A stretch of 64,000 bases of DNA from Bemisia tabaci (lineage: Eukaryota; Arthropoda; Insecta; Hemiptera; Aleyrodidae): assembly GCF_918797505.1 (NCBI RefSeq), contig NC_092793.1:69745660-69809659 (forward strand), read 5' to 3'. A model generated the notes under the pieces. That model was not told where the DNA came from. It searched no databases and saw only the letters and a list, made by a program, of their open reading frames with translations. The translations under genes and the position numbers were made by a program. Below are positions 48,420 to 61,185 of this stretch, piece by piece (positions within the stretch are counted from its first letter, which is position 1; every line of letters begins with the position of its first letter).

Positions 48420-48895
48420 TACTAGACAAGGTATAAATTGAAGCATTCTGATACATGTTTCTTAAGTAGAATTTTACGTAGAACACGATTCTTACATCGA
48501 AAATTACTGAAATAAACTCCTGACTAAGATATTAACGTATTTGTTTTACATCGGGAATTTTGAATCGCCCGGTCACGAGAAACACAATTCTCTACGTGAG
48601 ACAAGTCGCGCCTCACAACAGTTTTGGCAGGCTTCTCAATCGAGCATTGTTCCTTTTCTACCCTTTATCGTTCAAAGTGTAAACAGTTTGCTATAGCTGA
48701 GCCAAAGCATCAAGAGGAGTGCGATTTGACTCACGTAGACTATCGTGTTTTTATGGATGGGAGGTTTGAACTCACGCGTCAAGCAACATTAAATATCTTA
48801 TCTAGGAGTTGATTTCAATAATTTTCGTTGCGCATATTGTGAAATTTTGGTAAGGAAACTAGTACAGAATGCTTAACTTCGTACCTTGTCTAGTG
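48420..48895. repeat. TIR element, ACTAGACAAGG family
   Basis: ACTAGACAAGGTATAAATTG at the left, with its complement CGTACCTTGTCTAGT at the right. Both continue through GAAGCATTCTG/CAGAATGCTTAAC. The interior resembles parts of 1200-1500 in inverted orientation. Confidence 0.6.
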
Positions 48896-49370
48896 GTCCT
48901 TTGGGGGAGGGCTGCAGAGGTAATCGAATGCCTCTATTTTTATCACATTATGCAAAAAGGAACTGCTTTTAGGCTTGCTCACCCTAAAAAGCACCTATCT
49001 GCATAGGGAAACTGATGGCACGTGCGTTGTCTACAAAAGGAACCAGGAGAAGTAGTTCCTTGTTGCAGAATGGATTCCATTTCATATCTGATGTTTTAAA
49101 GGCAATTTTGGGCACTTTTCGAAAATTCTCAGAGGATTTGTCCCAAATTAACTTTGTGTCCGGTCAAAAATGTTAACTTTCCCTTTTTCATTTAGGCTGA
49201 ATCGGAATTGCTGAGTTTTCTACAAGGGAGGCGCGGAATTTTGGCCAGGAATTAGCAGTTTCCGGAATATGGTTGACATGACGACAAATAAGTAATCTTC
49301 ATAAATTCGGTGCGGCAAAAAGATATAATAAAAAGGACATGTGATTGATGGATTACAAGGTGCTGTACAG

Positions 49371-49534
49371 TAGTGGTGTGGCGTGCTTTTCGATATATCG
49401 ATTGATCTGTTATTCAAAGCTATCGAAAAGGATTGATAAACAGGGTGTTCGCAACGAACACCTTAAAAATCGATTCGTCATCGTAGCTGCATATGGGTAA
49501 ATATCGATAATCGATCGTTCGCGTCTCGCCATTG
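49371..49534. mobile_element. hAT-type MITE, copy 3 (diverged)
   Basis: TAGTGGTGTGGCGTGCTTTT to CGTCTCGCCATTG. It contains GGTGTTCGCAACGAACACC. Ends are mutated and no target duplication is visible, so it is probably older than the other copies. Confidence 0.82.
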
Positions 49535-50774
49535 TGTCGCATGGAAATGGATCCGCGGATGTTTCGGACGCAGCAGCAATGTTGCCACATCCTCCTCTTT
49601 ATATCGTCAATTCACAGATGACAGTGAGAAAATATCTGCTGGAGCGCAGTTTGCCGAAGACGCTTTCTTTTTGAGCTCTAATGAAAGAATTCTCATTTTT
49701 CCTCTTGTCATGTTTAGGTGGACACAGGTTTTGATCACCTCGGGATAAATGGAAACGATAGTATTTCATTATGTTTCGTTTCTTCGGACAAGAACAGCAT
49801 TAATAAAAGGGAGGCAACACTCTTTATTTAAAGTATTTCCATGTTTATGATGGCATTCTTTAGAACCAAAATGCTGGAATTCTCAAACCGTCAGTAAGCG
49901 TCAGTATCTGCCTGAAAGGCCACTGAAGATAAGACCAATTTTAGTCAATGGAGGGATGACGATTTGGCAGCGAAGAGGTTTTTTGCTACGATACTTATTA
50001 CTGTTTCCTCGAGGCTTACATTATCCTCCTTCACCTGACGCACCGTTTGAAAACGCACGGCTACGTGCTTTTTCGTGGACAACATGTGGCGCCTCCCCTA
50101 ACCATCGCTGGCATTGAATGATCGCATTGAATTTTATGCATACCCCTTGACGAAAATTCGTTTCAAAATTTAATATGTTTACAAACTGGTTGCCAAAAAA
50201 GGAAAATAAAGAAAGATCGATGAAAATTTAACATTTCAATACGATTTATCAAGCTCGATTTCTTCGGCACAATGATGAGAAATTGGAGCTTTTTAGGCTT
50301 ATTGTGTTGTCTATTTCAATTATCATGCCGCAGGCGCATTTTAGTTTCTAGGGACCATAGAGAAAACACGAACAACTCTTGTCTGTGTATGAAATGTGTA
50401 TTCCGAGTTGGCGTGTCTCTTCACGATGATACTACTATTCGAACATGAGAGTGCTCATGTTGCCTACTCGCAAAATTGTAGGCGAATTGTCAATGCGTTA
50501 GACTCACCTCTCTACGCTAGGGGGGGGGGGGGGGGGGGTTGTTTTCGAACGATGAGATTCGGATTTCCTGGAGTGGATTCCATATTTGCCACCATGGCCG
50601 GATTTACCTACTTGCCGCCCATAGGCCGCCTGTATCTTGCCGCCCTCTTCTCATTCATTTTGAAACATCAATAAAAACTATCAAGTGAACGTGCAGGAGG
50701 GAGAAGGGTGCATAAGATGCATCCACTAGTGTTGGACACATTTTTTGCGTAAGCCCTATCAACACTACTAGCAA
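49535..50774. other. Intergenic, no gene recognised
   Basis: Contains a 19-G run (50520-50538) and, at about 50590-50655, a solo sequence GGCCGGATTTACCTACTTGC followed by CGCCCATAGGCCGCC, which resembles a transposon terminus. No exon was recognised. Confidence 0.4.
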
Positions 50775-51419
50775 AAGTTCACGGAACTTCGCGCGAAAGT
50801 TCAGTTCCGTAAACCTATCTCTGTAGGGACAAGGCCTTTCATTTGTAAGAAATGAACTAAAAAATTAAGAAAGAACAAACATAAATGTGGTTTAATAATT
50901 TCAACTTCCTCCGCCGTGCCGCGCTGACCACACTGTGTTTGGCGCAATGCGTGAAGTATTCATGTAGTCTTGTAGGCACTGTGCGTTTCACGCCGCACCG
51001 ACCGCTGCGCTGTTGACCGTACTGTGTTTGACGCAATGCGTGAAGTATTCATGCAGTCTCGTAGGCGCTAATATGTGTTACATGCCGACCGCCGCGTCGA
51101 GAGCTTCTCCTTTTCATCTCAAGTCCTCGTCATCATTTCTCTTTGCGCCGCGCCGCTCCAGGCCAAATTACGTGTTTGGTTTCTCTCTTAACTCAACTAA
51201 TTAAAAGTGCGCAGTCTTTTGTATCACCGAACTACGACAAAATTAGAAATTAATGAACTCTCAGGAAATGAGAGATTTTGTCACCTTTGCCTGTTTTGTA
51301 ATTTTTCTCTGAATCCGATTTTTTTGTACCTGCATTTAAAAAAATTGCAAAATTTGCCGCCCCCTAATTTTGCCGCCATGGGCCGCGGCCCATGTGGTCA
51401 CCCCCTCAATCCGGCCCTA
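50775..51419 (+). mobile_element. Minisatellite-carrying dispersed element, copy C
   Basis: Begins near AGTTCCGTAAACCTATCTCT, then AACAAACATAAATGTGGTTT, two monomers plus a partial (50930-51105), the TTTGGTTTCTCTCTTAACTC tail, and ends ACCCCCTCAATCCGGCCCTA. It is colinear with copies A and B. Confidence 0.72.
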
Positions 51420-53039
51420 TTTGCCACCGCGATTTTCAATCTCGTCCGACCTATAATAACTGAGAAAGAAGCCTGGTGCGGGTGATATTGATCGCCTTGG
51501 ATAAATAATTACTCACTCTGAAATTTCTTCAAGGTAGCAGTGCTTTCCTTGCGTGTATGAAGAAATTGCCGCTGATAAGTTGAGCTGTCAACTAATCGAA
51601 CCAAATGTGTATTTGTTAGATCAATAGAGAATTTAATATATTCAATTCCGTTTTGTTTGGCATAAGAAGCACTTATCACCGCGAGAGATGCGGACATTTC
51701 GGGCTGTCTAGACTCTTTCTGACGGTTCTCGTGGTGGGGGAACCCCGTTCCGAAGTGCCAGCTAGGACACGATTGGCCAATTATCAGTGAAAGGCAAAAC
51801 TGAATTTTTGAAATCCGGTCAAAATAACCGACTTCGTTCATTATTCAAAGACCTTATGCATAAATGATGTATTCTGGAAAATTCACTTGTATTGGTCGCT
51901 CTGGGCTGAATAGAATATGTTGCCACTCAAAGCTCCGTGTGGCTGATTCAGTTGACGATCTAATCCACGGACTCTGTAAGTTTTGTGTCGCAAAGAGAAA
52001 TCTAGAGGTCACATTTTTAAACTAAGCGGCCAGCATGACCTAATTTTTTAGAGCCCGATTATAAGTTTTTGGAAAAAGCAGAGCCTATAAGGAAAAACAA
52101 ACGTCAGCTTTTAAAAACCTCCAGGAGAATAGGGGTGAAAGAGGTTCATTCAGGAAATAAGAAGTAAGTCTGGGTAAAATGATGAGTTTTCCAATCGGAA
52201 GATTATAATTTAGGATTACTTATTGCCAACGTGACAGCAGCGAGTCTTAAAGGTTGGCAACGCTATTAGTCCTAGATTTCAATCCATTGAAAATATCGAT
52301 TTTAGGTAACCAAAAATCGATTATTTTACATACATTTAAATGAAAGAAAAACGGTATTGCCAAATTTCAAGAATCGTCACTGCAAAGTGGCTGACCAGTA
52401 ATGGTGACTGGTATAACGGTGCCAGATCATTAAAATTTTCTTCGCTATGGGATTTAAAAAATAATACTTGTCATATATTTGCTTCTTCGTTGGATAACAG
52501 TTTAAAGAAATTGAACCCTGGCTCAATCGGAACTTAGAGAGAATTAATAAAAACTCAGTAAAAATTAAAATTTGGTTATAATAATTCTCTGTTCGGTTCA
52601 CTGAAGCTCTAATTAATGGTACATAATCAATGTGTTGGAAGCGTGGCTCTTGGAAAAAGGGTATAAGGATCATGCTTAAAACATGGTCAAGAAATGGAAT
52701 ATTTGCGCTGTCCAAAAAATCGTGTTATGATGGTTAAGTAACATCGACCAACAAAGAAATGATACAGTTTTCCCAATTTGTTTATTTTCATAATTTTGGT
52801 GTGTAACTTCTATCACCATGTTTCTTCGAGGTCAACATCTTCGCTAATATATCAGTCACTGGGACGTGGTATTTTTTTATTTTTTGCCAGTCCACAGGAT
52901 TCAAACGCTAAAATGCATTTCTTCGTCACCTATAAGTAGAAAAGCTCTCAAACGTTAACGACGTACAAGATAGAAATTATATTTGATCACTCGTACGATT
53001 TAATTCCTAATTTCAAATGAAACTATCCACGGTTCCCAC

Positions 53040-53825
53040 CAGTGGCGTAACGGACTTCCGCTGGCCCCCCCGCAAAATTTTTTCTAGCCCCCCAGCCCCC
53101 AATGTCGATAAAATTTCAAAATTATCCTCCCTCCCGCCCCTCTCTCCCTCGACTCCTTCCCGTTTGTCCTTTATGGTCGGGGCCCACAGCACGAAAGTTC
53201 TGCAAAAAAACCAGCTTAACCACCAAAATATCAAAAATGAAGCAGCTTAAATCTTTTTACTTTAGGTATGGTTTGTGCAGGATTTAGCAAATTTTTAGTT
53301 CTGTCCTTAGGTTGAATTTGGCTAATCCCTCACCGTCCGGATCCCGTACCCGATTAAATGGGGCCACTAAAGGATCAACGATCTAAAGTGGGGCGGGGGC
53401 CAGCCCAGGCCCAAGGATCTTCTGGGGGGCCCAGGCCAAGAATCAAAGGGCACCCCAAGGGCCTTGCGGGCCATTAGTTTCTTGGGCCTTCCCCTTCCAA
53501 AAGCCCGAAATACGAGAAGTGGACCAAAAAAATGAGAAAATTATCTAGAAATTCACTGAATAGACATTGGATACAGGGCCTCCAGCATAACAAAAAGTAG
53601 GAAACAGTCTCTCGAAAGAGTATGAAAAAATCCCAGCCTAACATAAAAATCAGAGGAAGAAGCCCCATCTCTGTAAGTAGAGGCGAAAGTTTGAAACCAA
53701 AGTTGAGTATCAAACAGAGAGAGAGGAAAAAAAAATAAAATCCCGGCGGCCAAGGGAGGGCCCCCTAGGCGCCTGGGTGGCCCCCCTGCATAGCAGGGTC
53801 TGCGGAGGCGCCCGTTACGCCACTG
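53040..53825. mobile_element. hAT-type non-autonomous element, 786 bp (TSD GTTCCCAC)
   Basis: CAGTGGCGTAACGGACTTCC to GCGCCCGTTACGCCACTG, flanked by an exact 8-bp duplication GTTCCCAC (53032-53039 and 53826-53833). The interior is rich in GGGGCCCA-type sequence and has no intact transposase. It differs from the 166-bp family beyond the CAGTGGCGT ends. Confidence 0.9.
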
Positions 53826-53833
53826 GTTCCCAC

Positions 53834-54789
53834 AACAACACTCGGCAGAGTGTAATGAGTCTTCAAAACTATTATATTCTCATTTTCAATGTTTGACATA
53901 TTTCTCTGATGAAAAATGATTTTTTCTTTCTGCATGACGAGGCAGGAAATAACCATTTTCTTTCCTTCTGCTGGCTTTATGGTTTCGTGTGAAATAACCG
54001 TTTTAAAAATTGTGTGTACCTATAATAGTAACGATGAATGGCAGGCATAATAAGACCGAAAAAATTCTGCGTTATCGAAAGTATACAGTCAATTGCAGAT
54101 GCCTAGCTGCATAATTTGTTGAAATTGAAGACAACTGTTAAATGTGGTGACGTTATTACTACGCAACAACCGCACGCCATTGCGTAAATGTATCTTTTTA
54201 CCGTTCTGTAATTATCAGAAATTTTCTCCGATGAGTAAGCCAGACAAATGACAATTAAAGGGCATCAAGGTGTAAGAAACATGGAGAAGATAATCTCCAC
54301 AGATGAGTTTGATTCCTTCCAGAGAAACGCAAAGGCAGGCAATAACGTCACCTTACAATGTAAATGATTACGATTTCAATTATCCGATAATACCCCACCT
54401 GATTCCACCCGCCATTTTCAATGAATGTGAGATTCGGAACCGATTATAAATTCATTTTGGCAATTATGAATCACTCGTAGACCAGCTCGAGCCAAAGAAT
54501 TAAAACAAAACCCTGATTGGTGGCACCAAATGGACTTGTTATATAAGTAGATTAGATATTTAAATTTTGTGCCGATCCGTGTTTTTCTTTCTTTTTTTCG
54601 ATTTCAGTGTCCATTTTCCTTTTGCGCCTATAATTTAAATGGACGGACAATGAAATATGTATGCGCATCTAGGCTGCTCATCCCGGGACGCCATCCGCTA
54701 TTCTCTAATGTATTAATGTAATCTGGTTACAATTTACTTAAAAATAATCGTCCACGCAAACGACATCGGGGACATTTACCAATCAGAGG
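53834..54789. other. Intergenic, no gene recognised
   Basis: AT-rich spacer without recognisable repeat ends or exon-like ORFs. The same holds for 51420-53031. Confidence 0.4.
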
Positions 54790-54954
54790 CAGTGGCGTGG
54801 CGTGAATTGCGATATATCGAGTGTTATTCCATTTAAACCTATGGTAAAGAATCGATTATTAAGGTATTCGCGGCAAACACCCTGTTTATCGATCCTTTTC
54901 CATAGGTTTATATGGCATAACAATCGATATATCGCAAAACACGCCACGCCACTG
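54790..54954. mobile_element. hAT-type MITE, copy 4, with 15-bp flanking duplication
   Basis: CAGTGGCGTGGCGTGAATTG to CACGCCACGCCACTG, 165 bp. TTTACCAATCAGAGG directly precedes and directly follows the element, a 15-bp repeat, longer than the 8 bp usual for hAT. Confidence 0.9.
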
Positions 54955-55801
54955 TTTACCAATCAGAGGCCACCTCATTATTTCGACAAAGCCCACGCAA
55001 TCCGTCCATCATCCAACGCCCGCCCGCTTAACTTGCCAAGCATAAACGGGGCAAAAATTCATGGGAACACCGATCATATAATCCCTCTTCTATTTTACAC
55101 CCGATTCATTCTGTTATCTAAAGATCCACTTGTGATTACAAAATGATGCTCAGAAAATGTTCTTTAAAATATCTTTGAAAACTGATCAAATGTGTATCTC
55201 TTGAAGGCGAAGAAAAACTGAAAGATTTCAAAAACGACTTTAAAACATTCATAAGGTATGGTGGAATACGGGCATTATTAAAAAGTTTCGCAGTCATTTC
55301 TTATCATTTAAAAAACATTTTTAAGAAGTTTTGTACGAGAAAAGTTTTAACATACATATAATGTATGTAAGTACCGAAGTAATTATCAAATATTTTTTCA
55401 CACTCTAAAAAATTTGGGGTTTTTATAAATAGTCTTAAAATGTATATTGATTTCTTGACTTCATAAATCTGTCGCCACCTCCTCCTTTCAAATTGAACGA
55501 ACTATACGAAGACTTTTTCTTCTTCTTCTCCTTCTTTTGTATTTCAAATCCTGGGTGTTTTTTATTTTCCAAATCATTTTTCGTAAAAACGATAAACTTT
55601 AACCACACTCATATTGAATACCAATATAGAGGAGATCTTTTTAAACTCGGAATAATTCACTCCCTCGATAAGAGGAAAATATTAGGAGAATTCTCTAGTC
55701 AGCTTTGGCTTATCTGCACAATGACTCCACGCACCTTTAATGATGAGAAAAATATTTAGGCGACTTTCTACAGGAGACAGGGCTTCATGGCTTCTCCAGT
55801 A

Positions 55802-56054
55802 CTGCCGTGCTAAAGAAGAACGCCGTATGAACCTTCAGGCGTTGCCAAATTTCCATTCATAAAACACGAATTTCCTGGGATACTTATGATTATTCTTCTT
55901 CCAATTTTTCAGATAATGTTGTTGGCAATTTCATCTCAAGTTCCCGAAAACTACAAGGAAAAATATTCATAACTTTGCTCAATAGTAAAAGTTTTATTAA
56001 AGGAAATTTGGCAACTCTTGAATGTTCATACGGCGTTCTTCCTTAGCATGGCAG
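55802..56054. mobile_element. 253-bp MITE, copy 1 (flanks AGTA)
   Basis: CTGCCGTGCTAAAGAAGAAC to GTTCTTCCTTAGCATGGCAG, flanked by AGTA on both sides. The interior has GGAAAAATATTCATAACTTT and TTGGCAACTCTTGAATGTTC. The second copy, 61806-62058, has the same length. Confidence 0.85.
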
Positions 56055-56930
56055 AGTACACCTCTAATTTATTGGCGGAATTCATCGTTGCAATCGAAGT
56101 ATCATGCACGCTCCCCCTGATCAAAACTGTCTTCGAGGCGACCTCTAAAAACGACGGGGATGCGATGCAGTCGAAATGTGCCGTTTGGGCTGCGTTGATC
56201 CAATTCGCATTTAAGAAAAGTGAACGTGTTCCACTGTTCTATATCGGGTTGAGACCGTTGGCAAGTCAATTTGTCTACTGCACAGCTCCATTGATTCATC
56301 TGCATTGACCTCATTGATTTCGTTCGCGTTTCGATTATTGCAATCCTAGGCGATACATTAGCGCCACCCGATCTGAATATTGAATACAAAAGGGTAATTC
56401 CAAATTTTGAATAATTGTTCGGATCTTTGATGCCTGCTCTTAAGAATCTTAATGAGTGTGGATGGAATTTCTAGCCCGATCTTTACGCTTGCACAGCTTT
56501 GTGCTTTCTCGCCCAAACAACACGTGACGTTTCAAGGCCTCGTTTCTTTAATTCCTGGATTTCGCGCCACATTCTTGATCGACAAATCACAGCGCGCAAT
56601 AGATTGAGGACTGAGGGTCAGTGGATCAGCTGCTTTCTTCGGGGACTTAGTCGGGGGAGGGGAGGCTTGGGGGATCTACGCCTCCCCTCCTCAAACAAAA
56701 TCCTGGCTACGTATCTGACACTTTCGTTAGGATCGCTTTTTGGGGGGTGAATCTTAGATGGTACAAAGTATTTATCATACAGTAATGAGACCTCCACAAG
56801 TCGGATGTACACGGAGAAATGTCCATAACTTTATAAACCAATTAGTGGTTCATACGGAACACCACTAATAGTCATAAATGAACTAATGATTCTCGGTCTG
56901 TGAATCACACTAAGGTATCTCGTACCATAC

Positions 56931-57363
56931 TAGGTATATATGTCGCAGGCAATCAGCAATCTCTGGCAATTTGCAATCAGTTCACATGTTATTTTAATAA
57001 CTCGCAATGATGCGCATCGACAAAATAATATTTTTAAGGATTATGGTCTTCAAAAGCATCAGCTCGCCTTGGAACGCCTTCATTTTTTGTGATACTCTAC
57101 GTTTTGCCACTAAGTTAGTTTAGTTGCCTATGCGATCTTAGCCCAACTAATGTTACGGAGTTCACTGCACGCTCTTCTGAGAGTGCCTATTTCTACTACG
57201 TTTTTACGGTGGAAAAAGTGCGTATGCACATTATAGACCACATAATAAGCACTCTTATCTTATTATTTTGTTTTTCAATTTTATGCTTTTCTACATTTAT
57301 TTACCACTGGCTTGCAAATTGCCTACGATTGCTAATTGCCTGCGACATATATACCATCACTAG
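56931..57363. repeat. TIR element, ~430 bp
   Basis: CTAGGTATATATGTCGCAGG at the left and CCTGCGACATATATACCATC at the right. The arms extend through GGCAATCAGCAATC and GATTGCTAATTGCC to TTTGCAA/TTGCAAA. It is non-coding. Confidence 0.75.
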
Positions 57364-58243
57364 GGCTGGTTTATAAGCCATGGTTTTTTCTCAACGTACG
57401 GACAATGTACGAAAAGTGGGATTCCAAAATTGAAGTCGAGTAATCGACGCAAAAAGTGGAGATTTTTAATCCAAAATTCACTACAAAACACCAATTTGGG
57501 AGGGAGAGGGGGGAGCCAGACAGAGAGTTGCGTAATTTTCCACGAAAAAATCCAGTTTCAGCTTCACGTATTGTATGAACGGCCGCAAATGCGCCTCCTT
57601 CCTGTAGGCAAGATAAGGTGGTCTGTCCTTTTTCTCCTATCAGAGGTTAACAACTTGGCGACTTGATTAATTCTCATTCTTGATTGATTGATGCATGCGT
57701 GAGTGATGAAAAATATCAGAATTTTCCAACGTGATTAATGGTAACGAAATTGAAATGGTAACGAGAATGGCACTGCGTTTGTTGGCAAATAATTAAGCGG
57801 TGTGGTGTGTTTTCAGGCGACAGCAAGAGGTGAAGGACAAGAGTGAGTACAACTTAGAAAATCAATGACCACTGACCAAGTGTGAAAACAACCGGACGAA
57901 GGCCGATCGAAAACAAATGTGCTTATATGCGCAACTCTGGCGTCGCCGTTTAAGTGACATTCCATCGTGCATTTGTCTCTCTTGCTTTGTTTGCCAATAG
58001 TTAGGCATTATACGAAAAATTTATTCAAGAGGCGCTGAAGTTCGAGCAGCTACGATCTTGCAAGGAAGCTGTGGCAGCCGTTACCAAAATTTGGGGACGA
58101 AAACCATGCAGGCATTTTTTTTTTTTTCAAATTCTTTAGACGTTTAATTACCCTTCACAATAGCATTAAAGCTACAGCAAAATCTTCAGCGTCTTAAAAT
58201 CTTAGTGGAGTCATTAGTTATATTTGATTATTTCATGTTAAAA
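57364..58243. other. Intergenic, no gene recognised
   Basis: AT-rich sequence with a poly-T tract (about 58115). No exon or repeat ends were identified. Confidence 0.4.
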
Positions 58244-59580
58244 ACAAAGAGCTTGATGCAAAAACGGCTTTTTTCGCCCCCCCTCTGGAAGTTCTTCAGA
58301 CTTTGTCTATTGATTACTCATACTTGAGCGCTTCTTTTCCCAAATTTTCAGACCCCCAAAAAATTTTGGGGGGGAGCTAGGGGGGGTGGAAGTCAAAACC
58401 TGTGAACCTCGATATATCTTGAACGAAGAAAGATATCGAGGTCCGGTTTGGACGAAAAATCGTCTAAAATTGCATACTTTAAGATTCTAAAGGTCGAAAT
58501 CCCGATACCACATTTTTAAGTCAACATATGTGCTTTTTTCCAGTTTTTAGGTCTAGAAAATTTCTTTTAAACGAAAAATTTACAAAGATCTCAATTTTTT
58601 AATTGAACCAAAACCAGTTTTTTAAATTGTTCGTCTTTTTCCGCATCCAACGAGTGGTCCATTAAGCTGGGGAACCAAACGGTTCCGGAGTTATGATCGA
58701 TTGAAGTTTCCGCTCAACGCGCGCCGACCGATTTTCGCGCGCAAAAAAGTCGGATTTGACTGTTATTAGATCAGATTGAATGTTCAAACTGAGCAAAATG
58801 CTTTATTAGGGACTCTTGAGGGTCGCTGAGTTCAGAAATTACCGATACTTCCAAATAATTTACGTTTTTAAAATTGCAGCTCCGCAGCGCTATTTTAGAG
58901 GCCCACTGAGCGCCGACCGGCCGCTCAGTGGTCCTGTCCGAAGCTGCAATTTTAAAAACGTAAATTATTTGGAAGTATCGGTAATTTCTGAACTCAGCGA
59001 CCCTCAAGAGTCCCTAATAAAGCATTTTGCTCAGTTTGAACATTCAATCTGATCTAATAACAGTCAAATCCGACTTTTTTGCGCGCGAAAATCGGTCGGC
59101 GCGCGTTGAGCGGAAACTTCAATCGATCATAACTCCGGAACCGTTTGGTTCCCCAGCTTAATGGACCACTCGTTGGATGCGGAAAAAGACGAACAATTTA
59201 AAAAACTGGTTTTGGTTCAATTAAAAAATTGAGATCTTTGTAAATTTTTCGTTTAAAAGAAATTTTCTAGACCTAAAAACTGGAAAAAAGCACATATGTT
59301 GACTTAAAAATGTGGTATCGGGATTTCGACCTTTAGAATCTTAAAGTATGCAATTTTAGACGATTTTTCGTCCAAACCGGACCTCGATATCTTTCTTCGT
59401 TCAAGATATATCGAGGTTCACAGGTTTTGACTTCCACCCCCCCTAGCTCCCCCCCAAAATTTTTTGGGGGTCTGAAAATTTGGGAAAAGAAGCGCTCAAG
59501 TATGAGTAATCAATAGACAAAGTCTGAAGAACTTCCAGAGGGGGGGCGAAAAAAAGCCGTTTTTGCATCAAGCTCTTTGT
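58244..59580. repeat. Giant fold-back element, ~660-bp arms
   Basis: ACAAAGAGCTTGATGCAAAA to TTTTGCATCAAGCTCTTTGT. Arms 58244-58911 and 58922-59580 are nearly identical reverse complements, including homopolymer-rich parts (TTTTGGGGGGGAGCTAGGGG). The centre is CGACCGG. The arms differ next to the centre, where a ~20-bp stretch near 58881-58901 does not match its partner. No ORF looks like a transposase. Confidence 0.93.
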
Positions 59581-59761
59581 AAAGACTAAAGCAGTCTAGA
59601 AATGTGTATGTAAATTTGTTCAATTGTTAATTTACAATAAAAAAAAATTCTTTGGGAAAGTATGAAGTAAATATCCACGCAAAATAACCAGTGCAAGTTT
59701 TGTTGCCGCACAAAACTGATGTGAAATGAGAGGCGTGTTTAATCCAAATGTAAATGGATCA

Positions 59762-60037
59762 GTTGCGCTGGCCACGGAATCGTGCTTTCATGGTTTAATC
59801 TCACAGATTAGCAAAATTAATAAGATCTTTTCAAAACCAAGTTTTAGCGTCCAATATTAACAAAGATATCGCTCATTAAAAAACACGACGTGTGACGTCA
59901 TCTACCACAACAGTATGCATATAATGGTTTCTTCTACTTTGGTTTTATAGGTCAGTGTCAGTCATACACACATTTACCCGGTTTCTCGACTTGAAACACG
60001 GATGGAACCAAAGTTGAAGAAACCGTGTATGTCTATA
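59762..60037. repeat. TIR element relative, GTTGCGCTGG family
   Basis: The left end GTTGCGCTGGCCACGGAATC and interior (AGATTAGCAAAATTAATAAG, GACGTCATCTACCAC) match 3128-3548. A clear right end was not found. Confidence 0.5.
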
Positions 60038-60123
60038 TCTTATTCCCAAGTATAGACTCCGCAAAAATAGTTGAAAGAAAAACGGTCAGCATATCTATGC
60101 TCTTAACATCTGCAATATAGTTA

Positions 60124-60296
60124 CAGTGACGTGAAGTGCTTCGCGATGGATTGACCTGCCATTTCAACTAATGGAAAAGGATCGATAAATAGGATGTTCG
60201 CAAAGAACACCGATCGATCTTCTTCTACCGATTGATTCTTTACCACAGCTTCAAATGGGGAAATATCGACAATCGGTCATTCTCGCCTCGCCACTG
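60124..60296. mobile_element. hAT-type MITE, copy 5 (TSD TATAGTTA)
   Basis: CAGTGACGTGAAGTGCTTCG to CTCGCCTCGCCACTG with an exact 8-bp duplication TATAGTTA on both sides. Related to the 37732, 44433, 49371 and 54790 copies but more diverged internally. Confidence 0.88.
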
Positions 60297-60932
60297 TATA
60301 GTTACACTGAATTCATTGTGACATATGTACATATGTTCATATGTAGGGCATACCTCTGAAAGGCCAGTTTCGAGAAAGCAACCAAGGAGCAAAGCGGCGC
60401 GGCGCTGGATGCCGATGCACATGAGCTAACTTGCAGGAATTTGAATAGCCCCTTTAAAATAGTAAGCTGCAGCTTATTAAACATCAAAATTTACACACAG
60501 TTAATTTGAAAGTAAAATCCATGTTTAGTATTATATAATTAGGAGAGGGTTCTTTCTCTTTCTTTTTTCACAAGTAGTGGCGGTGTGCGTGTGTTTTTGC
60601 GCGCGCAGGCGTGCGTGAGTGCACTTACGGTGGTGTATCTTACAGGAGGAAATGCTGAATCGGCAAAATTAGAAACATGCTCTGTTCCAACTGCTTGTGA
60701 TTGCTTTCATCGAGTTTTCAATCTTCCCTCGATCACGGTTCTCCGGAGCGGTTTCAATTTGTTGGTTTGTATAAATTACTAAGGAACATAGGTGCGGAAG
60801 GCGTTGCAAAATCAGTTCTGCCGAGCATCGGAAAACAGCAGTAAGTACATCAATAATGTGAGCCTTGAAGCGCATAAACAAATGGGCTGACTACGTCCCA
60901 CGATGAAACGATCTCACTCCTGCTTAGCATAA

Positions 60933-61185
60933 CGACGGTGAAACTACCAGACCACGTATCTCGTTTGCGGTGTTCAAAAATCTCTCCTCCCATTTTATTT
61001 TTGTAAAGAAAAAAAAATCAGTATCATTCCTTGAAGTTTTCTCAGCTTTTTCGTCACTCAAAGAAGGAAAATCACGGCAGTTTTCAAGCATTGACGTTGA
61101 GTCGTTTTCCACCTAAAAAATGAAGTATGACAGGAAGTCTGCGACGTCGCAAACCGAGATACGTGGTCTGGTAGTTCCACCGTCG
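60933..61185. mobile_element. TIR element, 253 bp
   Basis: CGACGGTGAAACTACCAGAC to GTCTGGTAGTTCCACCGTCG. The arms continue CACGTATCTCG(G)TTTGCG for about 38 bp. Same length as, but unrelated in sequence to, the 55802 family. Confidence 0.82.

Noticed and set aside
58771..59052. Two mirror-image ORFs with nearly the same protein on opposite strands
   Set aside because: A direct consequence of the fold-back at 58244-59580; the frame is not conserved otherwise.
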